DNA from: Candidatus Bandiella numerosa
GTDB taxonomy: Bacteria > Pseudomonadota > Alphaproteobacteria > Rickettsiales > Midichloriaceae
Direction of reading: 5' to 3'
NCBI RefSeq assembly: GCF_021811875.1
Contig: NZ_JAJBJD010000035.1
Location: 1 to 8,495 of the forward strand
Length of the DNA: 8,495 nucleotides
This document shows, in pieces, positions 1 to 6,843 of this stretch (position 1 is its first letter; every line of letters starts with the position of its first letter). Under the pieces are notes generated by a model. The model saw only the letters and a list, made by a program, of their open reading frames with translations. It was not told where the DNA came from and did no database searches. The translations under genes and the position numbers were made by a program.

Positions 1-140
1 GTTTCATGACTTACTTCTATTCCTCTGTATAATAGTTGCTCTCTCACATCACGATAGCTCTGATTAAATCTATGATATTGCCATATCGCCTGTCCTATTA
101 TCATCATTGGATATCTATGTCTGTTTGGTGTGCCCTTCAT
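1..140 (-). mobile_element. IS6-family transposase, N-terminal fragment cut by the window edge
   Basis: Reading the minus strand from the ATG at 140 gives 46 complete codons that run off the window. The protein starts MKGTPNRHRYP and continues with AIWQYHRFNQSYRDV and then LLYRGIEVSHE. This is the helix-turn-helix start typical of IS6/IS26-group DDE transposases, in which a hydrophobic helix is followed by a 'S-YRD/E-L..RGI.V.H.T' segment. The catalytic DDE core would lie beyond position 1, so intactness cannot be judged. The start is preceded by an AAAAAAG run rather than a good ribosome binding site. I could not identify the terminal inverted repeat in the 63 bp between this start and the end of surA, so the exact IS boundary is unknown. 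The family call comes from remembered motif similarity, not from a search. Confidence 0.8.
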
Positions 141-203
141 CTTTTTTGATATTTATTTTTTTAAATCCTACAATTTTATAATCTTTTATTCAATATCAGA
201 ATT

Positions 204-1172
204 TTATTCTATTTTTAACTTGACTGTGCCGCTTTTCCTTAGGTTTTTAATGAAGTTTTTTAAATTTGAGTTTAATTTTTGATTATAAAGTATATTTCTA
301 ACCTCTTCTTCACTAAGTTGTTTTGGCTTTTTATTTAGTTTTTTAATGTCTTCAATTTTTAATATTATGATGCTATCATCTGTTTCGATAGGCTTACTTA
401 CAGAGCCAACATTGAAAATATTGTTAAATGCATTGCTTATATCACTTGATAAATGAGCAATTTTAACCCAGCCAACAAGTCCATTATTTAGAGAAGTTTT
501 GCCTTGTGAAAATTGTTGTACTAAATTTTTAAATGATTCTCCCTCTTTTAGTGATGAGTAAATTTTGTTAAGATATTTTTCGAGATTTTCATTATTAACT
601 CTACTTTTGCTGAAACTGATCTCATAAAGTTTAAGTTCTGTGTCAGGATTTATACTTGATGTATTATTATCGAAATTCTTAGATATAGTTTCTAAATTAT
701 CTATAACTTCTTGTTTTGAAACTGTAGTCTCAGATTCTATCTTGTATTCTATTAGTTTTTTTAATAAAAGCTGAGATTTTATATAATTGGATAAATCGTA
801 CTTACTTATCATGAATTTGTTAACTAGCTCATTTAGGTTATTCAATCCACGATCACTTACTATATCATTCATATATTGATCGATATGCTTTTCTGAAATT
901 AAAATATTGTTATTTTTTGCTATTTGAGATAATAGTTTCTCATCAATCATTGACTGAATCACATCTGCTTTTTGGCTGTCATCAATCTTTGTGTTGTTTA
1001 AAAATTCTAGTAGCTTGATCCTGTTTTTTAATTCAAATGAGGTTATGATTGATTCATTGACATAGGCAACAATCGTGTCTTGTTGTGAATGAGCAAAAAT
1101 AGCAGTAAACAGCATCAATAACATAATAAATAATTTACTGATTAAAATAGTAAATTTTTTCCTAATATTCAT
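204..1172 (-). CDS. surA: SurA-like periplasmic chaperone / parvulin peptidyl-prolyl isomerase
   Basis: This 322-residue protein is a periplasmic foldase for outer-membrane proteins. Residues 1-29 are a signal peptide (MNIRKK, then a Leu/Phe/Ile-rich core ending near AIFAHS). Residues about 32-150 are the helical SurA N-domain, beginning IVAYVNESIITSFELKNRI, the usual 'vNd.iIt..el..r' signature. Residues about 180-275 form one PpiC/parvulin domain (LKLYEISFSKS, GESFKNLVQQFSQG, GLVGWVK, GSVSKPIETDDSIIILKI). A helical tail, about 285-315, returns to the N-domain as in SurA. At 322 residues it is shorter than E. coli SurA (about 430), which has two parvulin domains. The gene lies 8 bp after lptD, so the two are probably co-transcribed; SurA is known to assist LptD folding in E. 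coli. No good Shine-Dalgarno precedes the ATG at 1172, but this start gives a proper signal peptide. The C-terminus looks natural, not truncated by the neighbouring IS. Confidence 0.88.
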   Translation of the reverse strand: MNIRKKFTILISKLFIMLLMLFTAIFAHSQQDTIVAYVNESIITSFELKNRIKLLEFLNNTKIDDSQKADVIQSMIDEKLLSQIAKNNNILISEKHIDQYMNDIVSDRGLNNLNELVNKFMISKYDLSNYIKSQLLLKKLIEYKIESETTVSKQEVIDNLETISKNFDNNTSSINPDTELKLYEISFSKSRVNNENLEKYLNKIYSSLKEGESFKNLVQQFSQGKTSLNNGLVGWVKIAHLSSDISNAFNNIFNVGSVSKPIETDDSIIILKIEDIKKLNKKPKQLSEEEVRNILYNQKLNSNLKNFIKNLRKSGTVKLKIE

Positions 1173-1180
1173 AATAAATA

Positions 1181-3373
1181 CTAACTAAAGATAGGTTCTA
1201 TTTTTAAAAAAGTTGTCACCGAAGATTTTAAACCCTTCGGTTTTGAATAGTCTCTTATTACACCAAAATTTATCTTTAAACAATCTCCTTTGTAAAATAA
1301 GCCTACTTCATTGCTGATCCATTTGTTTTTTTCAGGTTTCTCTTTATTGTTTTCATTACCACTTTGGCAAATTTTTTCTATTTTAGAGCCAAGCTTTCTT
1401 CTTGCTCCTGTTTCTATTCCCCAATTATTATTGAAGTTGTAAATAAACTTAACTCCAATTTCTTGATTGTGTGAGTTGTAACATTTGTTAATATATTTTT
1501 TGTTGATATAAATGTGGTTTAAATCAATACCGGCTTTGTCATTGTGTATTTGGAAATCTAGCTCATTTTTTATTAGATTTAAATGATTAGGAGTAAGACT
1601 TGTGTTATTAATTGCTGATATTCCATTACTTAAGTGAGCATATAATTTGCTAACAATTTCTGTTTTTAATGAGTTAAATTTATCATCCCATGTGTAGGAA
1701 AGATATTTTATATTCGAATCTGTAGGTTTGTTTAGTTTATAACTTTGCCCTAAAATTGCTCCATAAGTGTTTTTTCCCGTATAATAATTGGTTCTAACAC
1801 CAAAATTTAATCTTGACCCAACTTCGACATTATCTTTCCCTGTGAAAAAATTTGAAGAAAATATATTGGAAGTGCTAATAATTTGTGGTTGGCCATCTTC
1901 ATTTAAGAAATTCTGTTTTGTTTCAGAATTGTATGTAAAATTGACGATAGGTTCCATAATTAAGTTTTTATGTCCTATAAATTTTATAAATGGCCATTTC
2001 CAGTCAACAGATAATTTACCCATCAATCTATTTTTTATTCCTGAATTTTCAGCTTTTGTTATATCATAATAATCATATCTAATCGCTGGATTGATATTTA
2101 CTATTTGTCCAAAAGGCATAGTAGCATCGTGAAATGAATCAAGTTGAAAAGTCCCTCTTGTATAACTTATTCCCTCAGCTCTTCTTAAATTTAAAATATC
2201 GGTGGAAAGAGCTATATCTGATATAAAAGGATATTCTAAAGGTAATCTATTATAAGTTCTAATCCAGGGTAATATATATGGAGTATTTTTATTTTTTAAG
2301 TTATTTTCTCTTAAATTTTGAAAGGAAATGCCTTCTAAGGTGAGTAACTGATTTTTCTTTTCTTTTCTTAATGAAACGTTACTAGTTAGTATATCATCAT
2401 CGATTATATCATACTTTTTTGTAAAAATTTTATCCCTATCAAATAACCTTTGAAATTTATAATTTAGAAAATAGTTGTTATTAAATTTAAAATCCCCTTT
2501 TGAAGCAACATAGCTTTTAAAAGTATTTTTTTTATTTATTATGTCTTTATCATTTATAAAATCACCATTGACCTCATATTGCCCATATTTAGTTAAATAC
2601 CGGATGTTTATATTATTGAATATGTTACTTTTATTGCTTAACGTTGGCGTGTAGGTTAAATCCATTTGAGAGGCAATATTGAAGTAGTAAGGAATTGATA
2701 TTTGCAAACCTAGTATATTAGAATTTTTAAATTTAGGAATTAAAAATCCACTTTTTCTAGGTGAATTTGGGGTGGGAATAGAGAAATAGGGAAAATAAAA
2801 TACAGGAACTCCAAATAATTCTATTTTACTATTTTTAAATTCCACTTTTTTTTCTTTCTGATTTAAAGTGGCTTCTTTTGCTCTTATTTGCCATAGTGGC
2901 ACGTTTGGAATATAATTATCCTTACATACCTTGCATGTTGAAAAAACCAAATTTTGAATTATAAATGTATCCTTATCTACCATTTGTGCAAAATCAGAGG
3001 ATAATAAACCCTTATGTGAAATTCTAGCCTTGAATCTTACAATTATTCCAGCGCCATTGTTTTTATTGAAAAAAGCCTTTTTACCAAAAAAATAATTTTT
3101 ATTATTATTACTAAATGCCAAATTACCAAGTGCATATAAATAATTATTTTTTTTATCAAATACTACTTTATTGGTTATGAGGCGAAAATTATCTTGCTCA
3201 ATATACACATTGCCTTGTGCACTGATTAACTCTTCTTTTTTATTATAAATTAACTCATCTGCTTCAATAGTAATTTGATTTTGATGCTTTCTATTATTTA
3301 AATCTAAGGCTATACAATCTAGAGAATAATAAATTAATATAACGGCAAAAAACATTTTTATAAGATTAATCAT
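1181..3373 (-). CDS. lptD: LptD, LPS-assembly outer-membrane translocon
   Basis: LptD is the outer-membrane beta-barrel that, with LptE, inserts lipopolysaccharide into the outer leaflet. The 730-residue product (E. coli: about 780) begins with a signal peptide (residues 1-22, cleavage likely after CIA). An OstA/LptA-like periplasmic jellyroll follows at about 33-175 (ITIEADELIYNKKEELISA, GNVYIEQDNF). The most diagnostic stretch is around 187-243: LFGVPVFYFPYFSIPTP, then RKSGFLIPKF and a DLTYTPT barrel entry. The rest is alternating beta-strand sequence ending FLKIEPIFS. Cysteines occur at 20, 147, 150, 631, 669 and 698. The C147-x-x-C150 pair in the periplasmic domain and the three C-terminal ones could form the interdomain disulfides known in E. 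coli LptD, though placement differs. I chose the ATG at 3373 over the TTG one codon upstream. Its presence implies that the organism makes LPS, unlike Anaplasmataceae. Confidence 0.93.
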   Translation of the reverse strand: MINLIKMFFAVILIYYSLDCIALDLNNRKHQNQITIEADELIYNKKEELISAQGNVYIEQDNFRLITNKVVFDKKNNYLYALGNLAFSNNNKNYFFGKKAFFNKNNGAGIIVRFKARISHKGLLSSDFAQMVDKDTFIIQNLVFSTCKVCKDNYIPNVPLWQIRAKEATLNQKEKKVEFKNSKIELFGVPVFYFPYFSIPTPNSPRKSGFLIPKFKNSNILGLQISIPYYFNIASQMDLTYTPTLSNKSNIFNNINIRYLTKYGQYEVNGDFINDKDIINKKNTFKSYVASKGDFKFNNNYFLNYKFQRLFDRDKIFTKKYDIIDDDILTSNVSLRKEKKNQLLTLEGISFQNLRENNLKNKNTPYILPWIRTYNRLPLEYPFISDIALSTDILNLRRAEGISYTRGTFQLDSFHDATMPFGQIVNINPAIRYDYYDITKAENSGIKNRLMGKLSVDWKWPFIKFIGHKNLIMEPIVNFTYNSETKQNFLNEDGQPQIISTSNIFSSNFFTGKDNVEVGSRLNFGVRTNYYTGKNTYGAILGQSYKLNKPTDSNIKYLSYTWDDKFNSLKTEIVSKLYAHLSNGISAINNTSLTPNHLNLIKNELDFQIHNDKAGIDLNHIYINKKYINKCYNSHNQEIGVKFIYNFNNNWGIETGARRKLGSKIEKICQSGNENNKEKPEKNKWISNEVGLFYKGDCLKINFGVIRDYSKPKGLKSSVTTFLKIEPIFS

Positions 3374-3467
3374 CAAATTCTTTTAGTAGCAAAAAATAAC
3401 TTATATAAAGAAATAAAAACAGTATACTTAACTAAAAACAATAACTTTGTAAACATAAGTAATATTG
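3374..3467. promoter_or_regulatory. Divergent promoter region between lptD and rsmA
   Basis: This 94-bp gap separates two divergent genes, so it must carry the promoter of the lptD-surA pair and probably that of rsmA. It is almost pure A/T. TATACT at 3423-3428 could serve as a -10 box on the plus strand, and the TATATAAAG stretch near 3403-3410 can be read as a -10-like element on either strand. No convincing -35 hexamer at 16-18 bp spacing is visible for either direction, and A/T-rich sequence yields such boxes by chance. The gene arrangement supports the region; individual boxes are speculative. Confidence 0.4.
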
Positions 3468-4286
3468 ATGAATGAAATAATTAAGTTACAAAAAATTTTA
3501 AAAGAGCATAATATTACCCCTACCAAAAGATATGGGCAAAATTTTTTGGTTAATAATGATATAGTGAGCAATATTATTAGAGCGCTGGGTAATATAAATG
3601 ATAAAACCGTACTTGAGATTGGTCCAGGGATTGGAGCCCTTACAAATGATTTGCTAAAAACTGATATTAAATCTTTATTTGTTGTTGAAATTGATACAAA
3701 AGTATTGCCAATTCTTCATAAAATCCAATTAGGGACCACCAAGCGTTTTGAAATTATAAATGCGGATGCATTAAAAATTGATGAAAGAAGCATTATCGAT
3801 GGGGATTATATAATTGTTGCAAATCTACCATATAATATTAGTACGTTGCTTATTGTTAAATGGCTTAAAAATCTAAGTAATATTAATCAAATTGTCATTA
3901 TGTTGCAAAAAGAAGTAGCCGATAGAATTTTAGCCCAGCCGTCAACACATTCATATGGAAGACTGAGTATTTTAGCCCAATTTACATGTGATTGTGAGTT
4001 ATTATTTGATATAGAGCCAGAAAATTTTTTTCCAGTACCTAAGGTAACATCATCAATAATTAAATTAACTCCTAAACGACCAGAAGCTAGCGCTAGGGAA
4101 ATAAATAATATTGAAAAGATATGTAAAAGCACTTTTAATTTTAGAAGGAAAAAAATAAAGAAAAGCTTAGAAAAAATTTTTAATTGCCCAGAAATTGAGT
4201 TAGAAAAGCTTCAAATAGATTATAATAAGAGGCCTGAACAATTAACTATTGATGAATTTTTTAAAATATCTACTATAGTGGAGTAA
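3468..4286 (+). CDS. rsmA: 16S rRNA (adenine1518-N6/adenine1519-N6)-dimethyltransferase
   Basis: RsmA/KsgA dimethylates the two adjacent adenines of the helix-45 loop of 16S rRNA, using S-adenosylmethionine, late in small-subunit assembly. The 272-residue product has the normal family length and all motifs: the N-terminal TPTKRYGQNFLVN (residues 17-29), SAM motif I VLEIGPGIGALT (48-59), the acidic end of strand 2 VVEIDTKVL (72-80), INADALKI (97-104), catalytic motif IV NLPY (119-122), MLQKEVADRI, the YGRLSILAQ helix, and FFPVPKVTSSIIKL. The C-terminal helical domain contains FNFRRKKIKKSL. I chose the ATG at 3468; the TTG just before it at 3465 would add one residue. No strong ribosome binding site is visible. 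Loss of this enzyme is the classic route to kasugamycin resistance, but nothing here suggests it is defective. It stands divergent from lptD-surA with no pdxA between. Confidence 0.95.
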   Translation: MNEIIKLQKILKEHNITPTKRYGQNFLVNNDIVSNIIRALGNINDKTVLEIGPGIGALTNDLLKTDIKSLFVVEIDTKVLPILHKIQLGTTKRFEIINADALKIDERSIIDGDYIIVANLPYNISTLLIVKWLKNLSNINQIVIMLQKEVADRILAQPSTHSYGRLSILAQFTCDCELLFDIEPENFFPVPKVTSSIIKLTPKRPEASAREINNIEKICKSTFNFRRKKIKKSLEKIFNCPEIELEKLQIDYNKRPEQLTIDEFFKISTIVE

Positions 4287-4308
4287 TGATAAGTTAATAT
4301 TAAGTGTG

Positions 4309-4777
4309 ATGCAATATTTCTTAACTAATCAAATTGAATTGTGGTACGTGCTAGGCGCAATGCTAATGATTGTAGAAATGTATTTAGGAGGAACGATTGG
4401 CTTTTTTTTTCGCAGGAATTGCTGCTTTTTCTGTAGCTTTATGCATGAAGTTTAATTTGCTTGCATTAAATACATTACTCGATTAGATAGGGTTCTTTTT
4501 TGGATTTTTTTGTTTGTGGTCAATTATTTTATGGAAACCAGTAAAATACTTAATTAATATAGGCAATAGAGAGAGGTATGATAATATTGAAGGAAGCGTT
4601 GCAGTAGTGTATAGTAATGATTTAAAGAAAGGTAGTATTGGGGAAATAAAATGGTCAGGTGCGATTTGCAGAGCTAAATTGATTCCATCAAGCAATAATC
4701 AGGTATTAAAGAAAGGTGATGGGGTGGTGATTTTATATGTAAAAAACAATATATTCATGGTGGAAAAAGAGATTTAA
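4309..4777 (+). pseudogene. NfeD-like membrane protein, broken by a T9 frameshift and an in-frame TAG
   Basis: The conceptual product matches the short NfeD class (E. coli YbbJ type, about 150 residues), the usual partner of the SPFH gene that follows. The first piece starts at the ATG at 4309 (IELWYVLGAMLMIVEMYLGG), a membrane segment ending in the conserved Glu-rich turn. At the run of nine T (4402-4410) the frame breaks and this piece stops at 4453-4455 after 48 residues. Removing one T would continue it as GFFFAGIAAFSVAL, a second membrane segment. That frame then meets TAG at 4484-4486 after NTLLD, probably a former Gln codon. Beyond it, 4487-4777 reads cleanly through a third membrane segment (FFCLWSIILWKP) and an intact OB-fold tail (EGSVAVVYSNDLKKGSIGEIKW, KKGDGVVILYVKNNIFMVE). 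Two independent lesions argue for a recent pseudogene. Transcriptional slippage at T9 could repair the first but not the second. Confidence 0.8.
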
Positions 4778-4818
4778 CTGCATTAGTGTACAATTAGATT
4801 TTTAATATAAAAATTTTT

Positions 4819-4823
4819 AGGTG
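4819..4823 (+). promoter_or_regulatory. Ribosome binding site deciding the SPFH gene start
   Basis: The sequence AGGTG sits three bases before the ATG at 4827 (five bases from the AGG core). The in-frame GTG at 4821 lies inside this site, so it is a poor start candidate. This supports translation from 4827. Confidence 0.5.
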
Positions 4824-4826
4824 ATT

Positions 4827-5771
4827 ATGGATTATTTAGATATAAATTCTGGAGTAGGATTCTTTTTAATAATACTCGGTTTTTTTTGCTGGTTCGCAAT
4901 AAAAATAGTACCTCAACAACAAGCATGGATAGTAGAAAGGCTTGGCAAATATAACAAAACGCTTCAGCCAGGGTTAAGTTTTATTTTACCATTTATCGAT
5001 AGAGTTGCTTACAAGCATACTTTAAAAGAGAAGGCTGTTGATGTTATGCAACAATCTGCAATTACAAAAGATAATGTCACTCTGGCGCTTGATGGAATAA
5101 TATATGTTAGAATTGTTAATCCTGTGGACGCTTCATATGGTGTCGAAAATCCATATTATGCAGTTACTCAGTTGGCACAAACTTCTATGAGATCGGCAAT
5201 TGGAAAATTAGTAATGGATAAAACATTTGAAGAAAGGGAGTATCTAAATAATCAAATTGTATCAACGATCAATGAAGCTGCGAGTACATGGGGTATTCAA
5301 TGTATGAGATATGAAATAAGGGACATCAATCCTCCATCTTCTATTTTGAAAGCAATGGAAGCGCAAGTTTCGTCTGAAAGGCAAAAGCGAGCAGAGATAT
5401 TTGAATCTGAAGGGAAGATGCAATCTATGATTAATATTGCTGAAGGTAAAAAAAGAGAGGTTGTATTAAATTCCGAAGCAGAAATGATGGATAAGATTAA
5501 TAAGGCAAAAGGGGAGGCTGAAGCAATAGAAACTGTTGCCAAAGCAACGGCAATGAGTATTGAGACGATAGCTATTTCAATATTAAAAAATGGTGGCACA
5601 GAAGCTGTATCAATGAATATAGCTAAACAGTATATAGAGGCTTTCCAAAAACTAGCTCAAAATAGTAATACATTAATTATACCTTCTGAGGCTGGCAATA
5701 TCAGTGCAATGACAGCGCAGGCAATGTCGATTTTCGACCAAATGAGATCAAGTGTGAAACCTATAAAATAA
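4827..5771 (+). CDS. qmcA: SPFH/stomatin-family membrane protein (paraslipin, QmcA-like)
   Basis: SPFH proteins anchor in the membrane and oligomerise into large ring or cage assemblies that organise microdomains and modulate membrane proteases. The 314-residue product has an N-terminal membrane anchor (residues 9-27, GVGFFLIILGFFCWFAIKI), followed at once by the paraslipin signature VPQQQAWIVERLGKY and TLQPGLSFILPFIDRV (28-60). The SPFH/band-7 core reaches about 190, with SAITKDNVTLALDGIIYVRI, WGIQCMRYEIRDINPP and MEAQVSSERQKRAE. A Glu/Lys/Ala-rich coiled coil follows (about 175-245), then the conserved AKQYIEAFQKLA and TLIIPSEAG. Length and motif order agree closely with E. coli QmcA and mitochondrial SLP2. 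The gene is intact even though its usual partner nfeD, just upstream, is broken. The family is sure; the symbol rests on overall similarity. Confidence 0.88.
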   Translation: MDYLDINSGVGFFLIILGFFCWFAIKIVPQQQAWIVERLGKYNKTLQPGLSFILPFIDRVAYKHTLKEKAVDVMQQSAITKDNVTLALDGIIYVRIVNPVDASYGVENPYYAVTQLAQTSMRSAIGKLVMDKTFEEREYLNNQIVSTINEAASTWGIQCMRYEIRDINPPSSILKAMEAQVSSERQKRAEIFESEGKMQSMINIAEGKKREVVLNSEAEMMDKINKAKGEAEAIETVAKATAMSIETIAISILKNGGTEAVSMNIAKQYIEAFQKLAQNSNTLIIPSEAGNISAMTAQAMSIFDQMRSSVKPIK

Positions 5772-5784
5772 AGAGTAATTAGCG

Positions 5785-6843
5785 ATGTCAATTTTTAAAA
5801 AAATAAAAAATTTTTTCAATCCATTATTGTCCCTCAAGGTAGGTGACTTAAAATTCTGGATAGATAAGTTAAAATCAATAGTAAATGAGATTAAAGTTAA
5901 ATCTAAAAATTTATCAAAGACTAACTACGATTTAGGCCTATTTCATTTTAATAGAGGAAATTTGAACGACGCAATTTTGAGATTTAGGTTATTAAAGAGA
6001 TTTGAAGAAAATTACAGTGATTTAGATTATTTATTAGGTAGATGCTATTTTGAAAAGTCTAGATTTGAAAAGGCAAAACAGTATTTAGAGGATTATGTAA
6101 AAAATGATGATAAATTTAAAGAAGAAGCTGAATATTGTCTCAATATCATTAATGACAAAAATGGCAAAATACAATGTGTCCCTATAAAGATAGTAGATCA
6201 TAAGATTAATCAAGAATTTAGATTTCACCTCAGTGAGTTCCAAAAATGTAGAAAATCTTCAGAGAGTGCAACCTATGATGAGTTAAAAAAAATATTAAAT
6301 GATGCAGAAAAAGTATTTAATTTTAATGTGCTAGATTTAGGTTGTCACACGGGTTTATTAACATATTTACTCAGAAAAAATAAGCTAATAAACTTTGCGC
6401 TGGGAGTAGATTTAAATGAAAGTGCTGTTAAACATTGTGAGAGTTTGTCAATAGGTAAAAATAAAGTTTATAACACTGTAATTAAAAAAGATATAATTAG
6501 CTTCTTAAGCTCTAAGTCCAAAACTGATTCAAAATTTGATATTATTCTAGGAGTTGATCTAATTTCATATTCCACGGAAATAGAATCGATATTATCTAAA
6601 TTAAAGTCCTATCTTAACGAGCAGGGGATTTTTTTGCTGACCTTCCGTTGTAACAATACTCAAAAAGATAATTATATTTTTGATGGTAAATCTGAACAAT
6701 TTATTTACAACAGCGTGTTTATCAATAAATTAGCTAAGAAATGCGGTTGGATCATTGCAAAAGAAGAGTTTTCGGAAGTTAAAAAACACGAATATTCACA
6801 AGCCACACTAATCTTAAAAATCAATCATGAACATACTAGCTAA
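5785..6843 (+). CDS. TPR-repeat class I SAM-dependent methyltransferase of unknown target
   Basis: I do not recognise a named family. The 352-residue protein has a basic, amphipathic N-terminus (residues 1-45), then two tetratricopeptide-like units at about 47-80 (YDLGLFHFNRGNLNDAILRF) and 81-114 (YLLGRCYFEKSRFEKAKQYL). A linker leads to a Rossmann-type methyltransferase domain at about 165-345. SAM motif I is VLDLGCHTG (182-190), the acidic residue ending strand 2 is D209 in LGVDLNES, and the strand-4 region is FDIILGVDLISYS (252-263). A GIFLLTFR strand and a YIFDGKSEQFIYN segment follow. This resembles 'TPR domain methyltransferases' seen in other alphaproteobacteria, whose substrates I cannot name. 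There is no signal peptide or clear membrane segment, so it is probably cytoplasmic. It starts 13 bp after the SPFH gene with a weak AAGAG site (5771-5775) and overlaps mlaA by 17 bp, so it is probably in one operon with them. Confidence 0.75.
   Translation: MSIFKKIKNFFNPLLSLKVGDLKFWIDKLKSIVNEIKVKSKNLSKTNYDLGLFHFNRGNLNDAILRFRLLKRFEENYSDLDYLLGRCYFEKSRFEKAKQYLEDYVKNDDKFKEEAEYCLNIINDKNGKIQCVPIKIVDHKINQEFRFHLSEFQKCRKSSESATYDELKKILNDAEKVFNFNVLDLGCHTGLLTYLLRKNKLINFALGVDLNESAVKHCESLSIGKNKVYNTVIKKDIISFLSSKSKTDSKFDIILGVDLISYSTEIESILSKLKSYLNEQGIFLLTFRCNNTQKDNYIFDGKSEQFIYNSVFINKLAKKCGWIIAKEEFSEVKKHEYSQATLILKINHEHTS

Noticed and set aside
1788..2069. Plus-strand open frame of 93 codons opposite lptD
   Set aside because: It lies wholly inside lptD, which has clear family motifs on the other strand; the peptide resembles no domain I know and has no ribosome binding site context.
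3887..4132. Minus-strand open frame inside rsmA
   Set aside because: Antisense to conserved RsmA motifs; no independent coding evidence.
4483..4695. Minus-strand open frame over the nfeD remnant
   Set aside because: The plus strand reads a convincing NfeD membrane segment and OB-fold here; the reverse frame matches nothing I know.
5297..5599. Minus-strand open frame of 100 codons opposite the SPFH gene
   Set aside because: The region encodes the conserved SPFH coiled coil on the plus strand; the Ile/Ala/Ser-rich reverse reading is the usual antisense shadow of a Glu/Lys/Ala-rich helix.
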